Under the pieces are notes generated by a model that did not search any database, had not been told where the DNA came from, and saw only the letters and a list, made by a program, of their open reading frames with translations. 64,000 nucleotides of DNA from Candidatus Methylacidiphilales bacterium (GTDB taxonomy: Bacteria; Verrucomicrobiota; Verrucomicrobiia; Methylacidiphilales; CAZTYG01): positions 1 to 64,000 of the forward strand of contig JANRJG010000004.1 of the NCBI GenBank assembly GCA_033875315.1, written 5' to 3'. The position numbers and the translations under genes are program-made. Shown one piece after another: positions 52,146 to 60,056 of this stretch; position 1 is the stretch's first letter; each line of letters begins with the position of its first letter.

Positions 52146-53948
52146 ATGAACGCATCCGACCAAGACCCCGTGCAGAAACGATTGATGGAACTGGAAGCGG
52201 AAATCGCCCGCTTGAAGTCCGCTCCCGCCGCTGCTGTTTCCGCTGCCCCCCCGCCTTTGCCCCCCATACCGGTGCCCTCATCGCCCCAGTCCACTTCGGC
52301 GGTTCCGCCACCATTGCCCAACTCGAACGGCGGGCAAAAGGAGTCGGGTCCGGCGGACCGGTTCTCCACTCTTTTGAGCCTGGAAAACATCCTCAGCAAG
52401 CTGGGCATTGCCCTGCTCATTGTGGGGGTCATTTATCTGTTGAAGATTTCCATCGACCGGGGCTGGTTCACGCCCGAGGTGCGACTGGCACTGGGTTTGG
52501 GCCTGGCCACGGGGTTGATCATCGGCGGGCTCCGGCTCCTGGGTCGCCGGGCGGTCCTGGGCCAGGTCTTCTGTGGGGGGGCGCTGGCGATCTACTACGC
52601 CTGCTTCTACTCAGCCGAGCAGTTCTACCACCTGATCAAGCCGACCCCGGCCTTCCTCGCCATGTTGGCGGTGACCGTCGGGGGTTATGTGCTTTCGCTC
52701 TATCGCAAAGTACCCTCGCCTGCGGTGATCGCCCTCCTGGGCGGCTTGGCTTCACCGTTCCTCCTCGGCAACCACGATCTCGCGGTGGTGCCGGTGGGGG
52801 TTTACACCCTGGTCTTGCTTGTCGGCGCGGCGGCAGTTTTTTGGTCACTGGGATGGGCCAGCGTCTGGTGGTCCGGTCTCCTGGGCGGGGCATTCATCCT
52901 CCACTCCCTAACAAATCATTTCTCAACTTCTTCACCCGGACGCCAGATCGACCAGGTCGTTCTTTCAGCGGCATTTCTGCTTTGGTGGGCGATGTTCGCC
53001 GTAACGGGGCTGGCCCGTTTGATTTGGAAGGGGGACCAGTCCCCCGGGTTGCGCAGTGGCCTGCTGGTGGCGGCCTTCCTCATTCCGGTCCTCGGCTTGA
53101 CCGGGTTGATTGAAACGTGGGATTTGCCCAAGGCCCAGGCCGGTCTTGTGGTTTTGCTTGCCGCTCTGGCCTACGCCCTCCTGTCGGTTTCGCTTGCCGC
53201 GCATCCATTGCACCAGCGCGCGCACCGGCTGGCGTCGCTGCTGCTGGGCGTATTGGGACTGATCCTCGTCCTGCAAGGGGATGCCGGCTTCTTGGTGGTG
53301 ACTGCGCTCTCGGTGGTATTGCTGGAAGCCTACCGCCGCACCAAGGAAACGATTCTGCAAGTCTTTGGACATCTGGCTTCGGCGATCATGGCGGTGTGGT
53401 TGCTGGTGCGGTTGTGTGAAGATGCCACTCGTCCGATGATGGTGCGTCCGGAGGCCTTGGCCGACATCGCCGCGGTGGCCGCCCTCTTCTCCGTCTGGTT
53501 CCGGCATCCCGCCGCGGCTTGGCGTGGGGTGTATTGGATTGCGGCGACGGTCTTCGCGCTGTGTTGGTTCGGACGCGAGGCGAGTGTCCTGGACAACCGG
53601 CTGGCATGGATCACGCTCTTCTGGGGTCTTTACGCTCTGGTGTTGATCGTCGCCTCGGTGGTGCGGTGGAATGTCTGGGTGCGGCGCACGGGCCTGGCCA
53701 TGTTGCTGGTGGTGGTGGTGAAGATGGTTTTGGTGGACCTCGGCCAGCTCCCTTCGGAGTGGCGGGTGGTGCTGTTCATCGGCTTCGGATTGTTGATGCT
53801 GGCCATCAGCTACCTGTTGCCGCGGATCGCACCCGATTGGAACAAGGGGGCCCCGGGCGAAGGTCCGTCTCCCATGAAGGAGAAGGAGACGGAGACCACG
53901 CCCCCTGCGGCTCCCGGCAACACCCAGGAACCGCCGCCTCTACCCTAG
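52146..53948 (+). CDS. DUF2339 multi-spanning membrane protein
   Basis: The 600-residue protein has a short N-terminal coiled coil (DPVQKRLMELEAEIARLK) and a Pro-rich linker. Many hydrophobic helices follow, beginning at LENILSKLGIALLIVGVIYLLK and continuing through GLGLATGLIIGGLRLLGRRA to SYLLPRIAPDW, with a Pro/Thr tail. This order matches DUF2339 proteins, of unknown function. ATG 52146 is chosen because the coiled coil begins there; the longer frame would overlap the protease gene. Confidence 0.87.
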   Translation: MNASDQDPVQKRLMELEAEIARLKSAPAAAVSAAPPPLPPIPVPSSPQSTSAVPPPLPNSNGGQKESGPADRFSTLLSLENILSKLGIALLIVGVIYLLKISIDRGWFTPEVRLALGLGLATGLIIGGLRLLGRRAVLGQVFCGGALAIYYACFYSAEQFYHLIKPTPAFLAMLAVTVGGYVLSLYRKVPSPAVIALLGGLASPFLLGNHDLAVVPVGVYTLVLLVGAAAVFWSLGWASVWWSGLLGGAFILHSLTNHFSTSSPGRQIDQVVLSAAFLLWWAMFAVTGLARLIWKGDQSPGLRSGLLVAAFLIPVLGLTGLIETWDLPKAQAGLVVLLAALAYALLSVSLAAHPLHQRAHRLASLLLGVLGLILVLQGDAGFLVVTALSVVLLEAYRRTKETILQVFGHLASAIMAVWLLVRLCEDATRPMMVRPEALADIAAVAALFSVWFRHPAAAWRGVYWIAATVFALCWFGREASVLDNRLAWITLFWGLYALVLIVASVVRWNVWVRRTGLAMLLVVVVKMVLVDLGQLPSEWRVVLFIGFGLLMLAISYLLPRIAPDWNKGAPGEGPSPMKEKETETTPPAAPGNTQEPPPLP

Positions 53949-53995
53949 GCCCAAACTCCAGGCCCTAACACCCAAGCCACGACCTGGGGCCTGGG
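53947..53995. repeat. Heptamer array of 7 units with a terminator-like hairpin
   Basis: Units AGGCCCA, AACTCCA, GGCCCTA, ACACCCA, AGCCACG, ACCTGGG, GCCTGGG lie in one register. They include the perfect 8-bp inverted repeat CCAGGCCC (53958-53965) / GGGCCTGG (53987-53994). Located between two convergent genes, it could end both transcripts. Confidence 0.65.
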
Positions 53996-54001
53996 GCGGG
54001 T

Positions 54002-54307
54002 TCAAATACCCGCCCAGTGCCGGCCTTCGCGCCAGTCCGGTTCCCCATAGGCATTGAGAGCCACCAGAGCCCAGTAAAACAAAGGCAGCACCAGGCCGAT
54101 GCCGAAGGTGGCGAAACTGACCAAGGCGGTCGCCCAAAGGACGAGGGGAACTCCGACAAAGCACAACGCCAGACCGACGCGGTAATGTCCCTTGTAGATG
54201 TGGCCCAAGCCGGGGATGATGCTGAGCACGGCTGCCAGACGATTGCGCCCGCCACGATGAAAGAATTCCGTCGTGCGAGAGGGGATCGGGGTTTCGTTCG
54301 TTTTCAT
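54002..54307 (-). CDS. Small TM2-like membrane protein
   Basis: The 101-residue protein has a polar N-terminus, then NRLAAVLSIIPGLGHIYKGHYRVGLALCFVGVPLVL, resembling the TM2-domain turn PGLGxxYxG. Two or three membrane helices end in WALVALNAYGEPDWREG. Function unknown. ATG 54307 is chosen because the longer frame adds only basic non-homologous residues. Convergent with the DUF2339 gene. Confidence 0.7.
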   Translation of the reverse strand: MKTNETPIPSRTTEFFHRGGRNRLAAVLSIIPGLGHIYKGHYRVGLALCFVGVPLVLWATALVSFATFGIGLVLPLFYWALVALNAYGEPDWREGRHWAGI

Positions 54308-54505
54308 ACGATTTTCACCTCCTTTCCGCGCTTGATGGGGAAATGCTCTGGTTGATGACACCCGTGCACAACCCCGGAACGCCTGAGGCCTTTATAACAT
54401 GTTCCTTTTGCCATGAACAGTATTTTCGCGGACTATTCCGGCCCATCGGTAAAGCTTCCGCATTGATTTTGACACCGGATGGCCGGTCAGCACAATGCCC
54501 TCTCC

Positions 54506-55306
54506 ATGAAGACCTACGAAGACCTCCTCCGCCATGTTTGGGAGAATGGTTCCGTCCGGCGAGACCGCACCGGCGTCGGCACCCGTTCGGTCTTTGGAGC
54601 CCAGTTGCGCTTCGACCTGCGGGAGTCGTTTCCCCTGGTCACGACGAAAAAAGTTCATCTCAAGTCGATCATTTACGAATTGCTCTGGTTCCTGCGCGGC
54701 GACACCAATGTGCGCTGGTTGCAGGAAAAGGGTGTCAGCATTTGGGACGAATGGGCGGATGAGAACGGGGATCTCGGCCCGGTTTACGGCAAACAATGGG
54801 TTCGCTGGGAAAAATCCGACGGCACTAGCATCAACCAGATCCGCGAGGTCGTGGAGACGCTCCAGAAAGACCCATGGAGTCGCCGTCTCTTGGTATGTGC
54901 CTGGAATCCGGGCGAATTGAAACAGATGGCCCTGACCCCGTGCCATGCCCTTTTCCAGTTTTATGCCGATCCCGCACGGGGCGAGTTGAGCTGCCAGTTG
55001 TACCAACGCAGTGCGGATGTTTTCCTGGGCGTCCCTTTCAACATCGCCTCTTACGCCCTGCTGACGCTCATGGTGGCCCAAGTGACCGGCCTCAAGCCCG
55101 GCGAGTTCGTCCACAGCTTCGGGGATGCCCACATCTACCTCAACCACGAGGAAGCCGTGCGGACCCAGCTGGCCCGCGAGCCCCGGCCTTTCCCGCGCAT
55201 GAACTTGAATCCCGCGGTGAAAGACCTCTTTGCCTTCCAATACGAGGACTTCCAACTCCTCGATTACGACCCGCACCCGGGCATCAAGGCCCCCATCGCC
55301 GTCTGA
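54506..55306 (+). CDS. thyA: Thymidylate synthase
   Basis: The 266-residue protein has the full ThyA set: [30 protein letters not shown], the catalytic PCHALFQFY (Cys), [22 protein letters not shown] and [16 protein letters not shown]. It methylates dUMP with methylene-tetrahydrofolate, yielding dihydrofolate. folA follows 1 bp after the stop codon and regenerates tetrahydrofolate. ATG 54506 gives the family N-terminus [15 protein letters not shown]. Confidence 0.97.
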   Translation: MKTYEDLLRHVWENGSVRRDRTGVGTRSVFGAQLRFDLRESFPLVTTKKVHLKSIIYELLWFLRGDTNVRWLQEKGVSIWDEWADENGDLGPVYGKQWVRWEKSDGTSINQIREVVETLQKDPWSRRLLVCAWNPGELKQMALTPCHALFQFYADPARGELSCQLYQRSADVFLGVPFNIASYALLTLMVAQVTGLKPGEFVHSFGDAHIYLNHEEAVRTQLAREPRPFPRMNLNPAVKDLFAFQYEDFQLLDYDPHPGIKAPIAV

Positions 55307-55307
55307 C

Positions 55308-55778
55308 GTGAAACCGCGCCTCATCGCCATCGCCGCCATGGATGAAGCCAGAGGCATCGGCAAGGACGGGGTCCTGCCCTGGAAGATTCCCGGGGAATTG
55401 AAATTCTTCAAAGAGACCACCACCGGACACGCCATACTTTTTGGCAGGACCACCTACGAGGGCATCGGACGCCCGCTGCCCAACCGGGAAAATCTCGTCC
55501 TCAGCCGCAGCCTGAAGCCGGTGGAAGGCATCCGCATCCTGCGGCGTCTGGAAGATCTTGAGGATTGCGGGCTTCCGCTGGTCTATGTCTGCGGTGGCAC
55601 CGAGGTTTACCGCCAGTTGCTGCCGCGTTGTGAGGCCCTGTACCTGACCCGGGTGGCGGGCACATACCCGGCCGATGCCTGGTTTCCGCCTTTTGAAAAC
55701 GATTTTGAGTTTGTCACCGTGCAGGAGGAAACCCCGGCCTATCGCCGTGAAAAATACCTGCGCCGTGTTTTTGTATAG
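55308..55778 (+). CDS. folA: Dihydrofolate reductase
   Basis: The 156-residue protein has IAIAAMDEARGIGKDGVLPWKIPGELKFFKE (substrate and NADPH site, Trp and Glu), ILFGRTTYEGIGRPLPNRENLVLSR and the YVCGGTEVYRQLLPRC glycine pair. It starts with GTG at 55308, one base after the thyA stop, so the two are one transcript. The acidic catalytic residue is Glu in PGELKFF instead of Asp; both are known in the family. Confidence 0.95.
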   Translation: MKPRLIAIAAMDEARGIGKDGVLPWKIPGELKFFKETTTGHAILFGRTTYEGIGRPLPNRENLVLSRSLKPVEGIRILRRLEDLEDCGLPLVYVCGGTEVYRQLLPRCEALYLTRVAGTYPADAWFPPFENDFEFVTVQEETPAYRREKYLRRVFV

Positions 55779-55918
55779 CGACTTGTCCCGCTGATCGGTG
55801 TCATCGCGGTTGGTTGCTGCCCCTTCCGGTTTGAGGAGGAACAGCCGGTTACCTCCGCCATGGACTGGAGAAGTCCGCAGCGGAAATGAACCCGGATCGA
55901 TGATCAACGGCAGGGAGG

Positions 55919-56434
55919 TTATTTGCGGTGTTCGATGGCATTTCCGGCCACGACACCCACGGCACCACCCGCGGCGGCTCCGGCGGCGGCCCCAGCCACG
56001 GCACCGATCGGACCCGCAACCATGGCCCCTGCGGCACCCAGCGCGGCCGCTCCAACCATGGCCCCCGTGGTCATGCCCAGGACATCCTGCCGCATGTTGC
56101 GTGAACCGTTGGGATTGAAGGTGGCGTGGAACTGGTTGAAAACATCAATGACCGGACCGGAATCTTCAACTTCATAGACCGCGACAAACACGTTGCCCTC
56201 GCGCACCACCTTGTTGTGATAAAGGGCCTGGCATTCCGAAATCCCACGGGCAAGCAGCAGGCTGGTGTAGGTGTCCTCGGCTTCTTCATCGTTCAGTTTG
56301 ACGATGATCTGGATGTTGCTGGGTGAAATGTTCAAGTCGTGGAGCGCCGCCACGGCTTTGTCGGCTTGTTCCTGGCTGGAAAAGATGCCGCCGATGATCT
56401 GGGAAGTGTTGGTTTGATTGATGGTTTCAGGCAT
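55919..56434 (-). CDS. General stress protein with glycine-zipper tail
   Basis: The 171-residue protein has an N-terminal domain like YflT/heat-stress proteins (QIIGGIFSSQEQADKAVAAL, SNIQIIVKLNDEEAEDTY). The Gly/Ala-rich C-terminus (GAMVGAAALGAAGAMVAGPIGAVAGA...) has a GxxxG-type zipper expected to insert in membranes. Function unknown; stress link is inferred from the domain. ATG 56434 starts the recognisable domain. The promoter gap to the divergent 56671 gene contains the inverted repeat GATATAA/TTATATC. Confidence 0.75.
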   Translation of the reverse strand: MPETINQTNTSQIIGGIFSSQEQADKAVAALHDLNISPSNIQIIVKLNDEEAEDTYTSLLLARGISECQALYHNKVVREGNVFVAVYEVEDSGPVIDVFNQFHATFNPNGSRNMRQDVLGMTTGAMVGAAALGAAGAMVAGPIGAVAGAAAGAAAGGAVGVVAGNAIEHRK

Positions 56435-56554
56435 AGATTTTAGGGGTCGTTGGATGGTTTGAGTTTCGTGGGTGGTTCCATGTGGACAAACCATCCCGTT
56501 CAATGGGGATGATGGATGGTGCCGATCAATCCACCATGGGGTGATCACCTAACC

Positions 56555-56602
56555 GATATAACCCGAAAGCCCCCGCAGGAAGGTAGGGCAACACCTTATA
56601 TC
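56555..56602. promoter_or_regulatory. Inverted repeat GATATAA/TTATATC in a divergent promoter region
   Basis: GATATAA at 56555-56561 and TTATATC at 56596-56602 form a perfect 7-bp inverted repeat between the stress-protein gene and the divergent small membrane protein gene. A hairpin CATCCC/GGGATG lies nearby at about 56494-56511. Operator or transcript hairpin; undecided. Confidence 0.35.
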
Positions 56603-56670
56603 AGGACGCTGCCGGCCGGTCATCATGGTCGGATGAAGACTCAACTTTCCCTGCCAACCGGAGCACCAAC

Positions 56671-56868
56671 ATGTCGCTGATTTCCCTCGTTCTAACCCTG
56701 ATTGTCGTCGGCGTTCTGCTCTGGCTGGTGAACAACTACATTCCGATGGATGGCAAAATCAAAAGCATCCTCAATGGCGTGGTCGTCATCTGCGTGGTGG
56801 TCTGGCTGCTCTATGCCTTCGGGATTCTCGGCAGCGCCGGACAGATCCGCGTTCCGCAGGTCCGCTGA
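56671..56868 (+). CDS. Thivi_2564-family small membrane protein
   Basis: The 65-residue protein has two membrane helices: MSLISLVLTLIVVGVLLWLV and ILNGVVVICVVVWLLYAFGI, joined by NNYIPMDGKIKS. This pattern is the Thivi_2564 family of unknown function, common as a single small gene. The rest of the gap upstream holds no gene. Confidence 0.85.
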   Translation: MSLISLVLTLIVVGVLLWLVNNYIPMDGKIKSILNGVVVICVVVWLLYAFGILGSAGQIRVPQVR

Positions 56869-56889
56869 GCCGGGCAGGCTATTGCCTTT

Positions 56890-57570
56890 TCAAACAGATA
56901 GGGCTTGGCCTATCCGGGGAAGGTGCAATGTCAATCCTGCTTTACGGAAAAGCTCGGTGGCTGCGGACGAATCGATGACGATGTAGGGGAAGGTGTCGTA
57001 GTGCACACCGACGACAACCTTGGTGCCGACCCATTCCGCCGCACGGATGGCATCGCCCGGCCCCATGGTGAAGTTGTCGCCGATGCAGAACACGGCAAAA
57101 TCCAACGCGGTGGTCTCGCCCACCAACTTCATGTCGTAGGTGAGGGCGGTGTCGCCGCTGTAATAGAAATTCCCTTCCTCCGATTCGATGACGAATCCGG
57201 CGGGGTTGCCCGCATAGGTGCCGTCCGGGAAGCTGCTGGAATGGACGGCGGCGACCATCTTGACCCGGCCGAAGGGGAGGGTTTTGGTTCCGCCATGGTT
57301 CATCGGGTGGGTGTTTGCGACGCCCTGGGCGTTGAGCCAGGCGCAGACTTCCCAGTTCGCCACCACCAGGGCGCCGGTGCGCCGGGCGATTTCCACCGCG
57401 TCGGCGATGTGGTCGGCGTGGCCGTGGGAGATGAATAGGAAATCCGCCCGGATGTCCTCGACCTTGACCCCTGCGGCGAGGGGATTCGGGCGGATGAAGG
57501 GATCGAAGAGCAGGTGCTTGCCCGCGGTTTCAACGGAAAAACAGGAGTGGCCGAAGGAGGTCAGTTTCAT
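56890..57570 (-). CDS. UPF0173-family metal-dependent hydrolase
   Basis: The 226-residue protein has the metallo-beta-lactamase motifs FLFISHGHADHIADAVEIA, THPMNHGGTKTLPFG and FYYSGDTALTYDMKL, ending GVHYDTFPYIVIDS. This combination is UPF0173 (YtkL). Hydrolytic substrate unknown. ATG 57570 begins MKLTSFGHSCFSVETAGKHLLFDPF, the family start. Confidence 0.93.
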   Translation of the reverse strand: MKLTSFGHSCFSVETAGKHLLFDPFIRPNPLAAGVKVEDIRADFLFISHGHADHIADAVEIARRTGALVVANWEVCAWLNAQGVANTHPMNHGGTKTLPFGRVKMVAAVHSSSFPDGTYAGNPAGFVIESEEGNFYYSGDTALTYDMKLVGETTALDFAVFCIGDNFTMGPGDAIRAAEWVGTKVVVGVHYDTFPYIVIDSSAATELFRKAGLTLHLPRIGQALSV

Positions 57571-57636
57571 GCGGGCATTGTGGAACAAAAAATCCACCTG
57601 TCCAACAAGACCGGTTCAACCATCAAATTCACTTGA

Positions 57637-57767
57637 ACCACCAAGACTCAAAGACACCAGGATGATGAACAGATCGAAAAGCCGATTTTTAGGGGTACCT
57701 GAAGGGCGAGCATTTTTTGCGATAAAAAACCAATCAGATCTCCTTTGAGACTTGGAGTCTTAGTGGT
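57637..57767. mobile_element. Non-coding 131-bp element with terminal inverted repeats, copy 1
   Basis: The left end begins ACCACCAAGACTCAAAG and the right end, read inward, begins ACCACTAAGACTCCAAG: imperfect terminal inverted repeats. The interior contains T-rich and A-rich runs (ATTTTTTGC, AAAAAACC). A homologous element lies in opposite orientation at 59737-59862. It has no coding capacity, so it would be a MITE-like or REP-type element. Confidence 0.65.
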
Positions 57768-57792
57768 TAATCAACTGCATCGTTCCAGCTTA

Positions 57793-57812
57793 GAGCCTAT
57801 CCGGATAGGCTC
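57793..57812. repeat. Perfect 20-bp palindrome at the msrA stop
   Basis: GAGCCTATCCGGATAGGCTC overlaps the last two bases of the msrA stop codon. A related CCGGATAAGCTC lies beside the second copy of the inverted-repeat element (59875-59886). No T run follows, so a transcript hairpin or protein site are both possible. Confidence 0.6.
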
Positions 57813-58464
57813 AGGGCTTCTTCTGCGGGATGAGGCCCTTCTTTTCCAGTTTGTCCAGCTTGGGGGCGATGACGACCATGTTGTAGGGGTTCCGCATCCC
57901 CACGTTGGAGTAGTAGTCCTGGTGGTATTTTTCCGCAGGGTAGTAGGTTTTGAGCGGGACGATCTCGGTCACGATGGGCGACTTGAATTTGGCCTGCGCG
58001 GCCGCCTTGGAGGCTTCGGCTTCTTTTTGCTCGGCCTCGTTGCCGAAGAGGATGATGGAACGGTATTGGGGGCCGGAATCGGCGCCTTGGCGGTTCAAGG
58101 TGGTGGGGTCGTGGGCTTCCCAAAAGAGATCCAGGATCTTGCGATAGCTGATCTTGGCCGGGTCGTAGGTCAGGCGCACCACTTCGGCATGGCCGCCGTG
58201 TCCGGAACTGACTTCCTCGTAGGTGGGATTCACCGAGGTGCCACCGGCATAGCCGGATTCGGCGGAGAGGATGCCGGGCACGCGCTCATAGACGGCTTCG
58301 ACGCACCAGAAGCAACCGCCGCCGATGACGGCTTGGGCTTGGGCCGGGGTGGGGGATGGACTGGTTGAGGAAGGGGCTGGGGTGGAGGCTGGGATGGGGG
58401 TGTTCATAAAAACGGAGAAGCTGAGTGTCAGGGCAAGGGTGGCCAGGGTTGAGCGACGGTTCAT
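57811..58464 (-). CDS. msrA: Peptide methionine sulfoxide reductase A, exported
   Basis: The 217-residue protein has a signal peptide (STLATLALTLSFSVFMNTP), a Pro/Ser linker and then MsrA: AVIGGGCFWCVEAVYERVPGI (catalytic Cys), SGYAGGTSVNPTYEEVSSG, HAEVVRLTYDPAKISY and GPQYRSIILFGNEAEQ. It repairs oxidised Met in the periplasm. C-terminal resolving cysteines seen in some MsrA are absent. ATG 58464 gives the signal peptide. Confidence 0.94.
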   Translation of the reverse strand: MNRRSTLATLALTLSFSVFMNTPIPASTPAPSSTSPSPTPAQAQAVIGGGCFWCVEAVYERVPGILSAESGYAGGTSVNPTYEEVSSGHGGHAEVVRLTYDPAKISYRKILDLFWEAHDPTTLNRQGADSGPQYRSIILFGNEAEQKEAEASKAAAQAKFKSPIVTEIVPLKTYYPAEKYHQDYYSNVGMRNPYNMVVIAPKLDKLEKKGLIPQKKP

Positions 58465-58540
58465 GAAGTTGGGAGTCGGCAGGGGCGGTTCTATTCCAAG
58501 GCGTTCTTGCCAGAACAACGATTTACCTCATGATTGTAGC

Positions 58541-58939
58541 ATGAAATCGACAATGCGCGCGTGCCTTTATCCCGGTCTTTTCATCGTCTTGGCCGCCTGT
58601 TCCGGCCCCGGGGCGACCCACCAGACCAGCACCCCGCCGCCGCCCGTGCCTGCATCCACCGGATCGTCCCAGCCGGTGATTTATGACTCGCCCGGCGGCA
58701 GTTCCGCGCAGCCCGACAAGCTGCCCCTGCCCGCCGCCAACACATCTTCACCCACACCTTCGACTGCCCCAGCTTCAGCGGCCCCTTCGTCCGTCATTTC
58801 CTACACCGTGCTGCCGGGGGATTCCCTCTGGAAAATCGCCAACAAGCACCAGACCCGGGTCGCGCTCATCCGCGAAGCCAATCAATTGAAGGATGACATC
58901 ATCCGCCCCGGCCAGGTCTTGCAGGTTCCCATTCCTTGA
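58541..58939 (+). CDS. LysM-domain lipoprotein
   Basis: The 132-residue protein has a lipobox (PGLFIVLAACSG), a long Pro/Ser/Thr linker and one C-terminal LysM (YTVLPGDSLWKIANKHQTRVALIREANQL...IIRPGQVLQVP). It should be membrane-anchored and bind peptidoglycan. Its stop overlaps the TTG start of the next gene (TTGA). Confidence 0.9.
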   Translation: MKSTMRACLYPGLFIVLAACSGPGATHQTSTPPPPVPASTGSSQPVIYDSPGGSSAQPDKLPLPAANTSSPTPSTAPASAAPSSVISYTVLPGDSLWKIANKHQTRVALIREANQLKDDIIRPGQVLQVPIP

Positions 58940-59706
58940 AAGCCCCGGCATTCGGGGTTTACATCGGCATCGACTATTCCGGCGCCGGATTGCCGGACTC
59001 GCCACAAAAAGGCATCCGCGTCTTCCAGGCCCGGGGCTCCGGCCCGGCCGTCGAAGTCCGCCCCCAGCCGCCCCCACGCGCCTGGTCCAGAAACGCCCTG
59101 CGTGCCTGGATCGACGAACAATTGGACACGGGGCCACGTTGCTTGATCGGCATCGACCATGCCTTCGGTTTTCCTCTGCCCGTTCTGAAAGCGCATGGCT
59201 TGAGCACCTACCGGCAGTTCCTCGACTTCGCCGTCAAACGGTGGCCCACCGACCGCAAAGGCGTGGCCGAGGCGCGAATCGACAAACCGACGCCGCCCGC
59301 CCGCGAAGGCTACCGCCTGTGCGATCGCTGGACGGCCTCGTCCAAGAGCCTCTTCCTCTTCGGAGTTCCCGGCAGCGTGGCCAGCTCGACCCTGGGCGGA
59401 TTGCCCGGCTTGCAGGCACTGGGTCGGCGAAAAGACGTCCACCTCTGGCCCTTCGACGGCTGGGAGCCTGCGGACAACGGGCGGCATGTCGTGGCCGAGG
59501 TCTATCCTTCGCTTTGGCGGAGACGATTCGATCCGGGGGAAGCGGGCAAGCATTGGACCGGTGACCAACGCGACGCCTGGACCGTGGCCCGGTGGTTGCA
59601 ACGGGCCGATCACCGGAGTTACCTGACTTCTTACTGGCGACCTCCGCTCTCGCCGGAGGAAAGCCGACAGGCCAGGCGGGAAGGCTGGATCCTCGGCGAG
59701 GTGTGA
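58936..59706 (+). CDS. Protein of unknown function, RNase H-like/DUF429-like N-terminus
   Basis: The 256-residue protein begins close to FGVYIGIDYSGAGLPDSP, with a second acidic segment CLIGIDHAFGFPLPVL, and ends VVAEVYPSLWRRRF...DQRDAWTVARWL. The GIDxSG pattern and EVYPSLW...DQRDA resemble RNase H-fold proteins such as DUF429, but the match is loose. TTG at 58936, overlapping the LysM stop, is the only start before the conserved N-terminus. Translational coupling to the lipoprotein is likely. Confidence 0.68.
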   Translation: MKAPAFGVYIGIDYSGAGLPDSPQKGIRVFQARGSGPAVEVRPQPPPRAWSRNALRAWIDEQLDTGPRCLIGIDHAFGFPLPVLKAHGLSTYRQFLDFAVKRWPTDRKGVAEARIDKPTPPAREGYRLCDRWTASSKSLFLFGVPGSVASSTLGGLPGLQALGRRKDVHLWPFDGWEPADNGRHVVAEVYPSLWRRRFDPGEAGKHWTGDQRDAWTVARWLQRADHRSYLTSYWRPPLSPEESRQARREGWILGEV

Positions 59707-59736
59707 CCGTTGCGCCGTAACGGATTCAATTCCTTA

Positions 59737-59862
59737 ACCACAAAGACTCCAAGTCTCAAAGGAAATCCGCTTGGTTTTGACCAAAAAATCCACTCATCGC
59801 TCGGGTATTTGAAAAACGTCTCTGCCTCGCTCCCAATCTTGGTGTCTTGGGGTCTTGGTGGT
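59737..59862. mobile_element. Non-coding 126-bp element with terminal inverted repeats, copy 2
   Basis: The reverse complement of copy 1: begins ACCACAAAGACTCCAAGTC and ends in CTTGGTGGT. The interior TTTGACCAAAAAATCC matches copy 1 interior on the opposite strand. It fills much of the 350-bp gene-free gap 59707-60056, which otherwise holds only a candidate promoter region for the esterase gene. Confidence 0.65.
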
Positions 59863-60056
59863 TCAAAGGCATTTCCGGATAAGCTCTCATTTTTTGAACA
59901 GTTCAAGCGTTGGGGCGTGGGTTTTACGAGGGAAACACCTCTAAAGCTTTTACCTTCGGCCCCTTGTTGCGCTGGGAAAGCGGGGTGCGATTCTTGACCC
60001 GGAATCGGCTTCGACGACAATGCAGGCAATTCCAATGGAATGGCCGAGTTGAAGTG

